From Fischerella thermalis PCC 7521 (lineage in GTDB: Bacteria; Cyanobacteriota; Cyanobacteriia; Cyanobacteriales; Nostocaceae): a stretch of DNA of 64,000 nt. The stretch lies in the NCBI RefSeq assembly GCF_000317225.1, contig NZ_AJLL01000039.1:1-64000 (forward strand), read 5' to 3'. Position 1 is the first letter of the stretch. Each line of letters begins with the position of its first letter. Under the pieces are notes generated by a model. It searched no databases and was not told where the DNA came from. It saw only the letters and a list, made by a program, of their open reading frames with translations. Shown piece after piece: positions 47,078 through 56,927 of the stretch. Made by a program: the position numbers and the translations under genes.

Positions 47078-47270
47078 TCCATGAGTGTTCGTTAATCAAA
47101 ACCAAACTCTGGACAATTGCTAAAAAATCTTATATTGCTTCTTCAATTTAGACTAGACGTAAGTAACTATACAAAGGAATTGATGCAAATTTTATTTACA
47201 TTCATATCTGTTATAATTTTGACCGATATAATTTTATTGAAATTTATAAATTTCTAACTTTTTATTTTCT

Positions 47271-47832
47271 ATGTCCCCAAAAAAACGAAACTGCTGTTCT
47301 ATTCCTAGCTTTATTAATTACTGTGGGACTGGTGGGTGGTGGACCATGGTTTTTAAAAGAAAACATCTGGCTACAGAACTCTCAAGAAGGTGGCAATTCA
47401 ATACAACCTAAAAACAAGCTAATTACTAGTTTAGAAGCAGCCCTCAAGTTGAATAAAAATGACCCAGAGACGTTAATCTTTCTAAATAATGCTCGCATAG
47501 TAACGGCTAAAAATTATACGATTGTTGCGAGCGTACCACTAGGAACCGATCCCAATGGTTCTTTAGAAATTTTACGCGGAATTGCCCAAGCTCAACATGA
47601 AATTAATGCTGGGGAGGAGTTAAGGGAGTACCACTGAAAGTAGGGATAGCAAACGACGACAATAAAAGAAATTCCAGTGGCAATTGATGGTATTGCGATC
47701 GCAGTAAATACCCATCTCAAAGTTCCTGATTTAAGTGTTGCCCAAATCAAAGATATATACACTGGTAAGATTTCCAGCCGCTTGGAAAAAGAAAGCTGGA
47801 TTTATCAGAATAAGATAATTTATTTTTTTTGA
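47271..47832 (+). pseudogene. Chimeric substrate-binding-protein pseudogene
   Basis: ATG at 47271 begins MSPKK but one extra A in the run near 47279 shifts the frame; the restored frame reads KNETAVLFLALLITVGLVGGG, like the next gene's N-terminus. It continues with LNKNDPETLIFLNNARI and VPLGTDPNGSLEILRGIAQAQHEIN of a LivK-type binding protein. A second frameshift near 47615 is followed by GVPLKVGIANDDNNK. The frame then jumps to PVAIDGIAIAVNTHLKVPDLSVAQIKDIYTGKIS, a PstS-type segment, and ends at a TGA at 47830-47832. It is thus two families fused by deletion, with at least two frameshifts. Confidence 0.8.
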
Positions 47833-47964
47833 TTGTTGATTGGTGTTGGGCTAAATTTACTCTTCTACTAACTATCAACAGCTAAACTTTTAATTTGTTG
47901 GTTGTGGGTGTTGTTTTTTGTTGGAAATAACCAATAACTAACTACTAACAATAGGTAAATTACT

Positions 47965-49020
47965 ATGTCACAAAAAAATGAAACGCCAATTCTAATATTA
48001 TCTTTATTAATAACTGCTGGGCTAATTGGTGGCGGCTTTTGGTGGTTTACCAGAAAAAATAGCTTTAACTTGAATCAAGTTACCACACCTCAACCGATTA
48101 ATTCTACTAGTCCTAATGTTACTCAGCCAGAATCAAGTGGTAATAACTTTGCCTCTATTCAAAGTGTCCCCACAGGATTATTCAACTATGGAGGTAGTAC
48201 TTCTTGGGCACCGATTCGACTCACAGTCGATTCGGCAATTCAAGCAGCACGACCAGAATTTCGTCTGCGTTATGTAGAACCCAGTAGTGGTACTCCTGGT
48301 TCTGGTACGGGCATTCAGGCGCTAATTGACGGTCAACTTGCATTTGCCCAATCATCCCGGCCAATCTTAGACGAGGAGTTAAATCGTGCCAAGCAGCGCG
48401 GGTTTGCTCTGCAACAAATTGCTGTAGCAATTGATGGCTTAGCAGTAGCAGTAAATCCTAATATTAATATTCCAGGACTAACAGTAGACCAATTAAGGTC
48501 TATTTACACAGGCAAAATCACGAATTGGAACCAGGTGGGTGGCCCTAATATCCCTATAAAGCCATACTCGCGTCGCATCAGTGATGGTGGGACTGTAGAA
48601 CTATTTGTCCAAGACATCTTGAGTGGTCAAGCTTTTAGCTCCAATGTGGAGTTTGTTTCCACAACCACCCAAGCCTTACAAAAAGTGGCTGGTAGTATTG
48701 GTGGCATATACTACGCTTCTGCCCCAGAAGTTGTTCCCCAATGTTCAATTAAACCCTTGCCTTTGGGGCGAATGCAAGGGCAGTATATTGCTCCTTACCA
48801 AGAACCACTTGTCCTCCCTTCTGAGTGTCCTGGTAAACGAAATAAATTGAACATTGAGGCTTTCCAATCTGGAAAGTACCCAATTACCCGAAATCTGTTT
48901 GTGGTGGTCAAACAGAATAACCAAATTGAGCAGCAAGCGGGTGTCGCTTATGCCAACTTGCTACTGACCAAGCAGGGACAGGAATTGATTTCCCAAGCTG
49001 GGTTTGTCAAAATTCGTTGA
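47965..49020 (+). CDS. Membrane-anchored PstS-like binding protein
   Basis: A 351-residue protein with an N-terminal helix (ILILSLLITAGLIGGGFWWF, about 9-28) that probably anchors it facing the periplasm, a Ser/Pro-rich spacer, and a PstS-type domain: FNYGGSTSWAPIRLTVDSAIQ, SSGTPGSGTGIQALIDGQLAFAQSSRPI and VDQLRSIYTGKITNWNQVGGPNIPI. The domain binds phosphate or another anion. No pstC, pstA or pstB gene is nearby, so it may act as a sensor or scavenger with the adjacent kinase rather than in uptake. Inference only. ATG 47965 has AACAATAGG upstream. Confidence 0.8.
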   Translation: MSQKNETPILILSLLITAGLIGGGFWWFTRKNSFNLNQVTTPQPINSTSPNVTQPESSGNNFASIQSVPTGLFNYGGSTSWAPIRLTVDSAIQAARPEFRLRYVEPSSGTPGSGTGIQALIDGQLAFAQSSRPILDEELNRAKQRGFALQQIAVAIDGLAVAVNPNINIPGLTVDQLRSIYTGKITNWNQVGGPNIPIKPYSRRISDGGTVELFVQDILSGQAFSSNVEFVSTTTQALQKVAGSIGGIYYASAPEVVPQCSIKPLPLGRMQGQYIAPYQEPLVLPSECPGKRNKLNIEAFQSGKYPITRNLFVVVKQNNQIEQQAGVAYANLLLTKQGQELISQAGFVKIR

Positions 49021-49204
49021 CATTTGTCATAAGACTAAAAAGTGACAGATTGCCAATAGACACCCCTATGAACCTCTATAAACATGCAAGAAATCATTGG
49101 GGGATGATTTTTATGAGATTTTACGCCTTCCCGTAAGGATAGCGGTGGTGGGCGCTATTCCTGATGGTAGGCGACTTCTCGTCTCAAAATTTGGCAAATG
49201 TGCT

Positions 49205-49963
49205 TTAGCCGGCTCTATTAATCGACTCTGCTGGCAAGCAAATCAAATTATCTCCCTGGGTGAGGATTAAGCCACGTTGACGCAACTTACCCATCAAACG
49301 GGTGACGGTAACACGAGTAGAACCAATAGCACTGCCAATTTGGGCATGAGTGAGAGGGAAAGGTAGGCAATAGCCACGAATCACTTCAGGATCTGTTTCA
49401 CTCGTTGCCGGCTCTCCATATTCCTCAATCAACAATGTGAGGAATCCTAAGAGTCGGTCAATAGTGCGGCGTTGTCCTAAGGCACTCAGCCACAGCAATT
49501 TGCGCTGGTGCTGATATCTAAAAAGATCCATGATTTCGCGGCGGAAGTGAGGCCAGTTATCTAAATCGTGCCAATACATCCACAACACTGCTGTTTGGTC
49601 AACGTGGGCATAAGCCTGGAGTGTGAATGGTGACTGGGCAACAATTTCAAACGGGTTTCCCGCGCCAACAAATCCTAAGAAGGCTTCTTCTGGGGTTCTG
49701 TTAATACGTCGAGACGTTAGCTGATTTGCTGTTGCACTCACTTGGGCGGTTCCTACCATGCGGATAGCACCCCTTTGCACCAAATACAGCAATCCAGGAC
49801 GGGCTGGAATGCGCTCATCTTTGCTAAAGGTGCGGCAGCGGTAGTGTTCTTGAGCCCAATCAAGAATTCGTTGCCAAGTTAAGAAAGGCCGTGATGCCTC
49901 AGAAAAGGAGGATGGAGATTGCATAGGTAACAAAGAGCGTTCGGCTGAAGACAAAGACGTCAT
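49205..49963 (-). CDS. Crp/Fnr-family transcription regulator
   Basis: From ATG 49963 the protein has 252 residues: a cNMP-binding-like beta barrel (GLLYLVQRGAIRMVG) and a winged HTH (LPFPLTHAQIGSAIGSTRVTVTRLMGKLRQRGLI) at about 200-235. The arrangement SAIGSTRVTVTR matches the recognition helix of Crp, but the ligand pocket lacks the RxS phosphate motif, so cAMP binding is unlikely. It resembles the cyanobacterial Slr0449 group. Its target genes cannot be inferred. TTG at 49975 is an alternative start. Confidence 0.8.
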   Translation of the reverse strand: MTSLSSAERSLLPMQSPSSFSEASRPFLTWQRILDWAQEHYRCRTFSKDERIPARPGLLYLVQRGAIRMVGTAQVSATANQLTSRRINRTPEEAFLGFVGAGNPFEIVAQSPFTLQAYAHVDQTAVLWMYWHDLDNWPHFRREIMDLFRYQHQRKLLWLSALGQRRTIDRLLGFLTLLIEEYGEPATSETDPEVIRGYCLPFPLTHAQIGSAIGSTRVTVTRLMGKLRQRGLILTQGDNLICLPAESINRAG

Positions 49964-50228
49964 AACAAGGTGCAAGGAGTGTCTTCTTGTTGGCAGGTCA
50001 GGCTTAACACCTAACAGTGCCAGCCATGTAAAGAGAGGAATTTGAGTTCCTACTCTTTTGTTATACTACCTACTGTACAATGATGGTAGTAAAATTTACT
50101 CAGTTTCAAAAAAAATTTGCATAATTCTAATTTTTCTTTGCTTAAATTAAAGTTCTGTCTTAAGACAGATGACACAAAATCAATAGTTTTAATAAAGGAG
50201 CCTTTTATCAGTAAAATATGTGCATAAA

Positions 50229-51098
50229 ATGCTACTAGTAAGTAAATACACGGCAATTAAACAGTTAGTACACAGTTATTTTATAATCGCTTTAAGTATT
50301 TATACGTATTATTCAAAAATAGAAACCCTAGCAAATAAAAAAATTCCTCTATCTAAAGGTAGAAATAGTAATCAAGTTTTTTACATCACAGGGTTAGCAT
50401 TACAGCTATCAAAATATGAGAAAATTCCAGCGATGGAGATTGCTGAAGCGATCGCTTCTCATTTATCGGCAAACTCCGCTGGAGTTTTTAGTATTCAGAT
50501 AGTTCCACCTGGTTGGATTCATCTAGAATTGGCACACCCTGTTTTGGCTAGCTGGTTGCAGAGGCTGGTTGAAGGACGGGGGAATAGTGTGGTTCAAGAA
50601 CGCGGGGTAACGGAGAACAAGGAAGACAAGGAGGAATTGGTTACTGTATTATTCTCCTCACACTCCCCATCACCCCAATCCCCACTCCCTAATCACCTAT
50701 TTCCAATTCAATATGCTCATGCACGCTGTTGTTCCCTTGTGCGGCTAGGTGAACGAGAGGGATTAATTACCTCTGAGGGCGCTATACCTTGGCTGAACAA
50801 ACAACAAGAACTACATTTTCATCACCCAAGTGAGTTGTGTTTGCTAAGTGAGTTAGTACAAGTAGTTGATGAATTAGAGTGTTCTGACTCCAGTGATTCG
50901 GTGAAATGGCAAAAGCTAGCGCTTGGTTTAAGTCGATTGTTTGACGACTTCTGGCGCGACTGTCAGATTTGGGGTGAGGTAAAAGTCAAGTCACCAGAAA
51001 TAGCTTTAGCTAGACTGGGATTGGTTATGGCCACTCAATCGGTTTTAAGAACACTGTTAGAAGAAAAGCTTGGTATTTTGGCTGTTTTGGAATTGTGA
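50229..51098 (+). CDS. ArgS-derived anticodon-binding protein, no catalytic core
   Basis: The 289-residue protein from ATG 50229 joins an N-terminal ArgS additive-domain-like segment (VFYITGLALQLSKYEKIPAMEIAEAIASHLS) to a C-terminal DALR-type helical domain (YAHARCCSLVRLGEREG, ELVQVVDELECSD). The aminoacylation core with HIGH and KMSKS is absent, so it cannot charge tRNA. The group is annotated as NrtL in cyanobacteria. Residues about 121-158 come from an in-frame CTCCCCATCACCCC-type repeat (about 50590-50700). A GTG at 50220 is possible. Confidence 0.7.
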   Translation: MLLVSKYTAIKQLVHSYFIIALSIYTYYSKIETLANKKIPLSKGRNSNQVFYITGLALQLSKYEKIPAMEIAEAIASHLSANSAGVFSIQIVPPGWIHLELAHPVLASWLQRLVEGRGNSVVQERGVTENKEDKEELVTVLFSSHSPSPQSPLPNHLFPIQYAHARCCSLVRLGEREGLITSEGAIPWLNKQQELHFHHPSELCLLSELVQVVDELECSDSSDSVKWQKLALGLSRLFDDFWRDCQIWGEVKVKSPEIALARLGLVMATQSVLRTLLEEKLGILAVLEL

Positions 51099-51223
51099 GG
51101 AAATCTTCATTTAACGAGGTAGAAAGATGAGGGTTTAATGAAAGAAACCAAAACTTTTGTAACAAGTATTGACTGCTCTAATCACCCAAGATATATTAGC
51201 TGGTGTGTGAGGAGCGAACCAGC

Positions 51224-51276
51224 AAGGGTGCCGAGACGAAACACGGCCAGTCGTCGGCGCCCTTTCTGATTTTTTA
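51224..51276 (+). terminator. GC-rich hairpin after the ArgS-like gene
   Basis: AAGGGTGCCGA (51224-51234) pairs with TCGGCGCCCTT (51254-51264) with one G-T wobble, followed by TCTGATTTTTTAT. It is the probable transcription end for the plus-strand gene. Confidence 0.65.
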
Positions 51277-51328
51277 TAAATTGTTGATCGATGGTTGTTG
51301 ACTGTTGGTCGTTTCAAACAACAAACAA

Positions 51329-52210
51329 CTACTGTGATAGCAACAACTTTTCGATTGCCACTGCTGCTCCATCTTGCTCAACACTGGGAGCTATCCAGTT
51401 GGCGATCGCTTGCACTTGTGATGGGGCGTTACCCATAGCGACACCAATACCAGCATACTCTAGCATTTCTAAATCATTAAAGTTATCGCCAATAGTCATG
51501 ACGTTATTAGGTTGTAGTCCTAGCAGTTCTTCAGCAAGGTAACGCACAGCCACACCTTTATTAGCAAAAGGATTAGTCGCTTCAAAAAATGTGGCAACGG
51601 ATTTTGTCAAATACAACTCAGCAGGGGTGTATTGACGGCTTAAAGAACCGAGTAAATTATCAATAATGTCTGTGTCATCGCACAAAGCTAGTATTTTTGT
51701 AGGTTCATAAGTGGTTAAAACTTGGCGTAAGTCACCGACTGCAATAGGTTTAATCCCAGAACGTTCTGCATAAAGTTGAGTTTCGGTTGTGATTTCGCGG
51801 ACGTAGAGTTGATCGTTGATGTAAAAATGAACAGATAAAAGCGATCGCAATTCTGGTTGTTCAAAATAGTCTAATAGCTGCTGAGCCATTTCCCTGGAAA
51901 CAGGTAAATGTTGGTAAATTTGTTCAGAGACTGGGTCTTGTATCCAGGCTCCTTGATAAGCTATTAAAGGTAGAGTAGAGCCAATGTCTTGATGGAAGCG
52001 CAAAGCAGAACGGAACATCCTACCAGTGGCGATCGCGACTTTAATTCCTTGTGCTTTTGCCGCAGTAATTGCTTCTTTGACAGGTTCGCTGATATTGTTA
52101 GATTCGCCGGCGATAGTTCCATCTATATCTAGAACCAGCAGTTTAATTTCTTTTGTAGCCATACCCGCAACAGCAGCTGATTCTATTTGAGTAGCAGATG
52201 CTTCGTGCAT
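51329..52210 (-). CDS. Cof-type HAD-superfamily phosphatase
   Basis: The 293-residue protein has the four HAD motifs: LVLDIDGTIAG (motif I nucleophile Asp), VAIATGRM, a Lys in NKGVAVRYLAEELLG and MTIGDNFNDLEMLEYAGIGVAMGNAP. The C2-type cap between them places it in the Cof subfamily, whose members dephosphorylate sugar phosphates or cofactors. The first about 20 residues are variable. It is divergent from polA with a 116-nt gap. Confidence 0.88.
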   Translation of the reverse strand: MHEASATQIESAAVAGMATKEIKLLVLDIDGTIAGESNNISEPVKEAITAAKAQGIKVAIATGRMFRSALRFHQDIGSTLPLIAYQGAWIQDPVSEQIYQHLPVSREMAQQLLDYFEQPELRSLLSVHFYINDQLYVREITTETQLYAERSGIKPIAVGDLRQVLTTYEPTKILALCDDTDIIDNLLGSLSRQYTPAELYLTKSVATFFEATNPFANKGVAVRYLAEELLGLQPNNVMTIGDNFNDLEMLEYAGIGVAMGNAPSQVQAIANWIAPSVEQDGAAVAIEKLLLSQ

Positions 52211-52326
52211 AATTTGATGATCAATATACTTTAAAGTCCCAGTTCGAGGTTATCAGTCTCTGGTTAAGAAATCACCTGAAATCCTCCTCCTGGTCAGATA
52301 AAGCAACCAAAGCTGCTGGCTAAAAT

Positions 52327-55278
52327 ATGTGTATGTCCCAAAAAACACCCTCTAATTCAACCGCAACACGTCCCACCTTCATTTTAATAGATGGACACTC
52401 CTTGGCATTTCGTTCTTACTTCGCCTTCGCCAGAGGAAGAGACGGCGGACTGCGAACCAAAACAGGAATTCCTACCAGCGTCTGTTTTGGCTTTTTAAAG
52501 TGTCTGCTAGAAGTGATGACAGAACAACAGCCACAAGCGATTGCAGTAGCTTTTGATTTAGGTTTACCCACATTCCGCCACGAAGCAGATGATACTTATA
52601 AAGCCGATCGCCCAGGTACACCAGAGGATTTTGTTCCGGATTTGAAAAACTTACATCAGTTGCTGGATGCATTCAATCTCAAAATTCTTACCGCCCCTGG
52701 TTACGAAGCGGATGATGTGCTGGGAACCTTAGCACAAAAGGCTAGTGCTGCGGGGTATCAAGTCAAGATTCTCACAGGCGATCGCGATTTATTTCAACTC
52801 ATTGATCCTAAAAAAGAAATTAGCGTTTTATATTTTAGTCCAGATGCACTCAAACGTGCCACAAATACAAATGGTATCAGCGAATTTGGAGAGGCAGAAG
52901 TTAAAGAAAAACTAGGAATATTACCATCCCAAGTGATTGATTTTAAAGCTCTTTGTGGTGATAAATCAGATAATATTCCCGGTGTCAAAGGAATAGGTGA
53001 AAAAACAGCAGTCCAGTTGCTAAATACCTATGGTTCTCTTGAGCAAATTTATGCATCATTAAGTGAAATCAAAGGCGCAACTCAGAAAAAATTAGAAGCT
53101 GGTAAAGAAGACGCGGAAAAATCTCGATACTTAGCAGCGATCGTCCTTGATGTTCCCCTCAATGTTGATCTAGAAGATTGTAAATTAAAAGGCTTTGATA
53201 GTAGCGTTCTGACACCTATTTTAGAAAACTTAGAATTTAAAACTTTTTTAGGTAAAATTAACCAACTCCAGCAAAAGTTTGGTGGTACTGTTGCAGAAAC
53301 TTCAGCTACAGACACAGAAGGTAGAAATGCGAAAAATCACGTCTCCACAGAAGATGAAGATTTGTGGTTTTTCAGCGCAACAGATACAGAACAAATTCAA
53401 CAGCAAAAAAATACTTCTACAATTCAACCACGTATTATTGATACAGAAGCCAAACTGACTGAGTTAGTGAAGATATTACAAGAATTTACTAACCCCAATT
53501 TACCCGTAGCTTGGGATACTGAAACCAACGACTTAGAACCACGAGATGCGGAATTAGTAGGAATTGGTTGTTGCTGGGGAACAAACCCAAATGAAATAGC
53601 TTACATTCCCTTGAATCATCAAAATGGGAAAAATTTAAATAAAGAAATTGCACTACAAGCCCTACGCCCTATTTTGGAAAGTGCTAGCTATCCTAAGACT
53701 TTCCAAAATGCTAAATTTGATCGCTTAGTTTTCAAGTGCCAAGGAATTAATTTAACTGGGGTAGTCTTTGATCCCATGTTAGCAAGTTATGTCCTCAACC
53801 CTGATAGTAGTCATAATTTGAGCGACTTAGCTCAAAAACATTTAGGGTTAATAATTCAAAATTATCTAGATTTAGTTCCCAAAGGTAAAACTATCGCTGA
53901 TATTGAAATTCCTCAAGTAGCTGACTATTGTGGTTTGCAAGTTTGGGCTACGTTCCAACTCGTGACAAAATTGCGTACGGAACTGGAGAAAATACCAACT
54001 TTATATCGGCTACTAGTGGAAGTGGAACAACCCCTAGAACCTGTTTTGGCAGAAATGGAATACAACGGTATTCACATCGATACAGCTTATTTAAAAGAAC
54101 TTTCACAACAATTAGAAACAGATTTAGCAAAACTGGAACAACAAGCTTACGAAATAGCTGGAGAAAAGTTTAGTTTGGGTTCTCCCAAACAACTAAGTCA
54201 AATCTTATTTGAAAAATTAGGGTTAAGTACTAAACATTCTCGCAAAATTCAAACAGGATATTCTACAGACGCAGCTACCTTAGAAAGATTACGAGAGGTA
54301 GATACAACTGGCATAATTGATGCCATCATTGAATATCGGACATTAGCAAAATTAAAATCTACTTACGTAGATGCTTTACCAGCCTTGGTACGTGCAGATA
54401 CAAAGCGAGTTCATACCGATTTTAATCAAACAGCGACATCAACAGGAAGGCTATCTTCTTCTAATCCAAATTTACAGAATATCCCAATTCGGACTGCCTT
54501 TAGTCGGCAAATTCGTAAGGCATTTCTACCAGAATCTGGTTGGTTAATGGTTGCTGCTGATTACTCCCAAATTGAGTTAAGAATTCTCACTCATTTGAGT
54601 CAAGAACCAGTACTAGTAGAAGCTTATCAAAACAACGAAGATATTCACACCGTGACCGCAAGACTGATGTTTGAAAAACAAGATATTACATCAGATGAAA
54701 GGCGGGTGGCGAAAACAATTAACTTTGGCGTGATCTATGGAATGGGTTCGTTGAAATTTTCCCGTTCAACAGGTGTAGATCGAAACTTGGCGAACGAATT
54801 TATCAAGCGATTTAACAAACGTTATCCGAAAATATTTGAATATTTAGAGGGATTAAAAAAACAAGCGATCGCTCAAGGTTATGTCGAAACAATTCTCGGT
54901 AGGCGTCGTTATTTTGAGTTTACCACCAATAGCCTACGTCAATTAAAAGGCAGCAATCCGGAAGATATTGATTTAAGTAAGCTGAAAAATTTAGGTAATT
55001 ACGACACTGGTTTATTACGTTCTGCTGCAAATGCCCCAATTCAAGGTTCTAGCGCTGATATTATCAAAATTGCGATGGTGAGGCTGCATGAAATTTTGCA
55101 AAATTACCAAGCACGATTATTGCTACAAGTTCACGACGAATTAGTATTTGAGGTTCCTCCGCAAGAATGGGAAGAATTACAAATGCAAATTAAGTCGACG
55201 ATGGAAAATGCAGTGCAATTAAGTGTCCCCTTAGTAGTAGATGTACGTGCTGGTGAAAATTGGATGGAAACGAAGTAA
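52327..55278 (+). CDS. polA: DNA polymerase I
   Basis: The 983-residue protein has all three domains. The 5'-3' exonuclease (1 to about 310) includes DGHSLAFRSYFA, YEADDVLG and GDKSDNIPGVKGIG. The 3'-5' exonuclease (about 370-570) has VAWDTETND, so the proofreading acidic pair is intact, unlike in some polymerases I. The polymerase has ADYSQIELRIL, RRVAKTINFGVIYGM and LLQVHDELVFEV. The Phe in NFGVIYG predicts discrimination against dideoxynucleotides. A linker of about 50 residues (about 315-365) is poorly conserved. It is the main DNA repair and Okazaki-processing polymerase. Confidence 0.96.
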   Translation: MCMSQKTPSNSTATRPTFILIDGHSLAFRSYFAFARGRDGGLRTKTGIPTSVCFGFLKCLLEVMTEQQPQAIAVAFDLGLPTFRHEADDTYKADRPGTPEDFVPDLKNLHQLLDAFNLKILTAPGYEADDVLGTLAQKASAAGYQVKILTGDRDLFQLIDPKKEISVLYFSPDALKRATNTNGISEFGEAEVKEKLGILPSQVIDFKALCGDKSDNIPGVKGIGEKTAVQLLNTYGSLEQIYASLSEIKGATQKKLEAGKEDAEKSRYLAAIVLDVPLNVDLEDCKLKGFDSSVLTPILENLEFKTFLGKINQLQQKFGGTVAETSATDTEGRNAKNHVSTEDEDLWFFSATDTEQIQQQKNTSTIQPRIIDTEAKLTELVKILQEFTNPNLPVAWDTETNDLEPRDAELVGIGCCWGTNPNEIAYIPLNHQNGKNLNKEIALQALRPILESASYPKTFQNAKFDRLVFKCQGINLTGVVFDPMLASYVLNPDSSHNLSDLAQKHLGLIIQNYLDLVPKGKTIADIEIPQVADYCGLQVWATFQLVTKLRTELEKIPTLYRLLVEVEQPLEPVLAEMEYNGIHIDTAYLKELSQQLETDLAKLEQQAYEIAGEKFSLGSPKQLSQILFEKLGLSTKHSRKIQTGYSTDAATLERLREVDTTGIIDAIIEYRTLAKLKSTYVDALPALVRADTKRVHTDFNQTATSTGRLSSSNPNLQNIPIRTAFSRQIRKAFLPESGWLMVAADYSQIELRILTHLSQEPVLVEAYQNNEDIHTVTARLMFEKQDITSDERRVAKTINFGVIYGMGSLKFSRSTGVDRNLANEFIKRFNKRYPKIFEYLEGLKKQAIAQGYVETILGRRRYFEFTTNSLRQLKGSNPEDIDLSKLKNLGNYDTGLLRSAANAPIQGSSADIIKIAMVRLHEILQNYQARLLLQVHDELVFEVPPQEWEELQMQIKSTMENAVQLSVPLVVDVRAGENWMETK

Positions 55279-55755
55279 TAAGTGGCTGTCTAGAAAATAG
55301 AAAAACAGGAATCAACAGCCAACCCATAATCTATCGGTGTTCATCTGTGTACTATGAGCCTTGAACTTCAGTTCAAGGTCTACTCAGGGCGAGGTGCAAC
55401 AATCTGTGTACTCTACAGCAAGACCGACTCGATATAAAACTCTTGATTTTTCTGGATTATCCCTGAAGCGTGATGAAACGCACCAAGCTAAAAAAAGACA
55501 TACCTTTAGATAGTTGTCTTGTCAGAATCCTTCCTTCTTGGGGAATTGAGATTATTAGCTAGAAAAACAGAAAAATATACTTTAGGAAAGTTGTTGTTAG
55601 TACCTAAAGACTATAAGGTAAATGTCATTGGTTAATAGGGTTGAGACATTTTATTGGCTGTGTCGCTTTGCGTTAAATGCAGTGTTTTGAAACGCAAAGT
55701 AGCCGCAGAAGGGTTAAGAATTATTAACCTTTAATATACTTATCTTTAATAATTC
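55279..55755. other. Gene-free region after polA
   Basis: AACCCATAATC, TATCGGTGTTCATCTGTGTA (shared with 29047-29082); a perfect 8-bp hairpin CCTTGAAC (55359-55366)/GTTCAAGG (55371-55378) with loop TTCA; and a CGCTTTGCGTT ... AACGCAAAGT imperfect palindrome (about 55663-55704). No coding frame supported. Confidence 0.55.
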
Positions 55756-56793
55756 ATGAATAGCTTGGAAAATAATAATTTTTGGTCTAGACTAAATAAT
55801 TTTGTTTTAGTCAGATTTTTACTTTTGGTTGCTTCTGGGTGGGCAATTGTAATGCTTTTGGCTTATTTTGAACCAGTGATTGTAATTTTTACTTTTGCTG
55901 CTATATTAGCTTTTTTGCTAAGTTATCCTGTCAAATGGCTAAAACGTTTTTTGCCCCATAGTTTAGCAGTAATTGTAATTTTTTTGCTGAGTATTGTGAT
56001 TATTGGTAGTCTCACAATTACTGTTGGCTTAACTGTTGTATCCCAAGGACAACAATTAATTGATAGCCTCACAGATTTTCTCAACTCATTAGTACCTTTA
56101 TTAGAGCGAATAGAATCACTTTTCCGTTCACGCAATATTCAGCTAGATTTAACTGTTATTGAAGAAGAAATCCGCGTCCAAGCTATATCTAGCCTTGTTG
56201 CTAGCTTGGTTATTTTACAAACTTTTTTAACTAATTTTGTGACTTTTATATTAATCGCAGTTATTGCTTTTTTTATGCTCCTAGATGGGGGAAAATTGTG
56301 GTATTTAATTCTCAAACTATTACCAAAGCACCGCCGTAACAGATTTAATAATATAGTGAAACGCAATTTTTTAGGATTTTTTCAAGGTCAATTGATATTA
56401 ACTTTATTTCTGACTAGTTCTACTTTTATTGCATTCTTGTTATTAAAAGTTCCCTTTGCTTTAATATTGTCAGTAATAGTCGGTTTACTAGACATTATTC
56501 CTGGTATCGGTGCAACCTTAGGAATTGGCACAATCACTTTGATTATATTATCTCAAGGTGTTTGGTTGGCTCTCAAGGTATTGGTAGTTTGCATTATACT
56601 TCAGCAAATACAAGATAATCTGATTGCACCTAGAATTATGCAAGGTGCGCTAAATCTTAATCCTGTAGTGGTATTTTTTGCTTTACTAGTAGGTGCAAGA
56701 GTAGCTGGTTTATTAGGAATTTTTATTGCAATTCCTATTGCGGGAGTTATAGTTTCTATGTTTGAAATTGATGAAATGAAGTCAGAAGTTTAG
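55756..56793 (+). CDS. AI-2E/PerM-family transporter
   Basis: The 345-residue protein has about 8 membrane helices, with the family signature GLLDIIPGIGATLGIGTITLIIL and QDNLIAPRIMQGALNLNPVVVFFALLVG followed by GIFIAIPIAGVI. The family includes TqsA/YdgG and PerM permeases; the substrate is unknown. A central amphipathic region (LLERIESLFRSRNIQLD) is typical. ATG 55756 follows an AT-rich leader. Confidence 0.85.
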   Translation: MNSLENNNFWSRLNNFVLVRFLLLVASGWAIVMLLAYFEPVIVIFTFAAILAFLLSYPVKWLKRFLPHSLAVIVIFLLSIVIIGSLTITVGLTVVSQGQQLIDSLTDFLNSLVPLLERIESLFRSRNIQLDLTVIEEEIRVQAISSLVASLVILQTFLTNFVTFILIAVIAFFMLLDGGKLWYLILKLLPKHRRNRFNNIVKRNFLGFFQGQLILTLFLTSSTFIAFLLLKVPFALILSVIVGLLDIIPGIGATLGIGTITLIILSQGVWLALKVLVVCIILQQIQDNLIAPRIMQGALNLNPVVVFFALLVGARVAGLLGIFIAIPIAGVIVSMFEIDEMKSEV

Positions 56794-56927
56794 TTGATTA
56801 TGAGTGTTAACACATTTAGCTTTTGAATATTTATATTCATAAAGTACTGACTAGAAACTAATCTAAACTATGGAATTTTGTGTAAATTTTATTTAATATA
56901 GTAAAAAGATCCTTTAACTAATGACTA

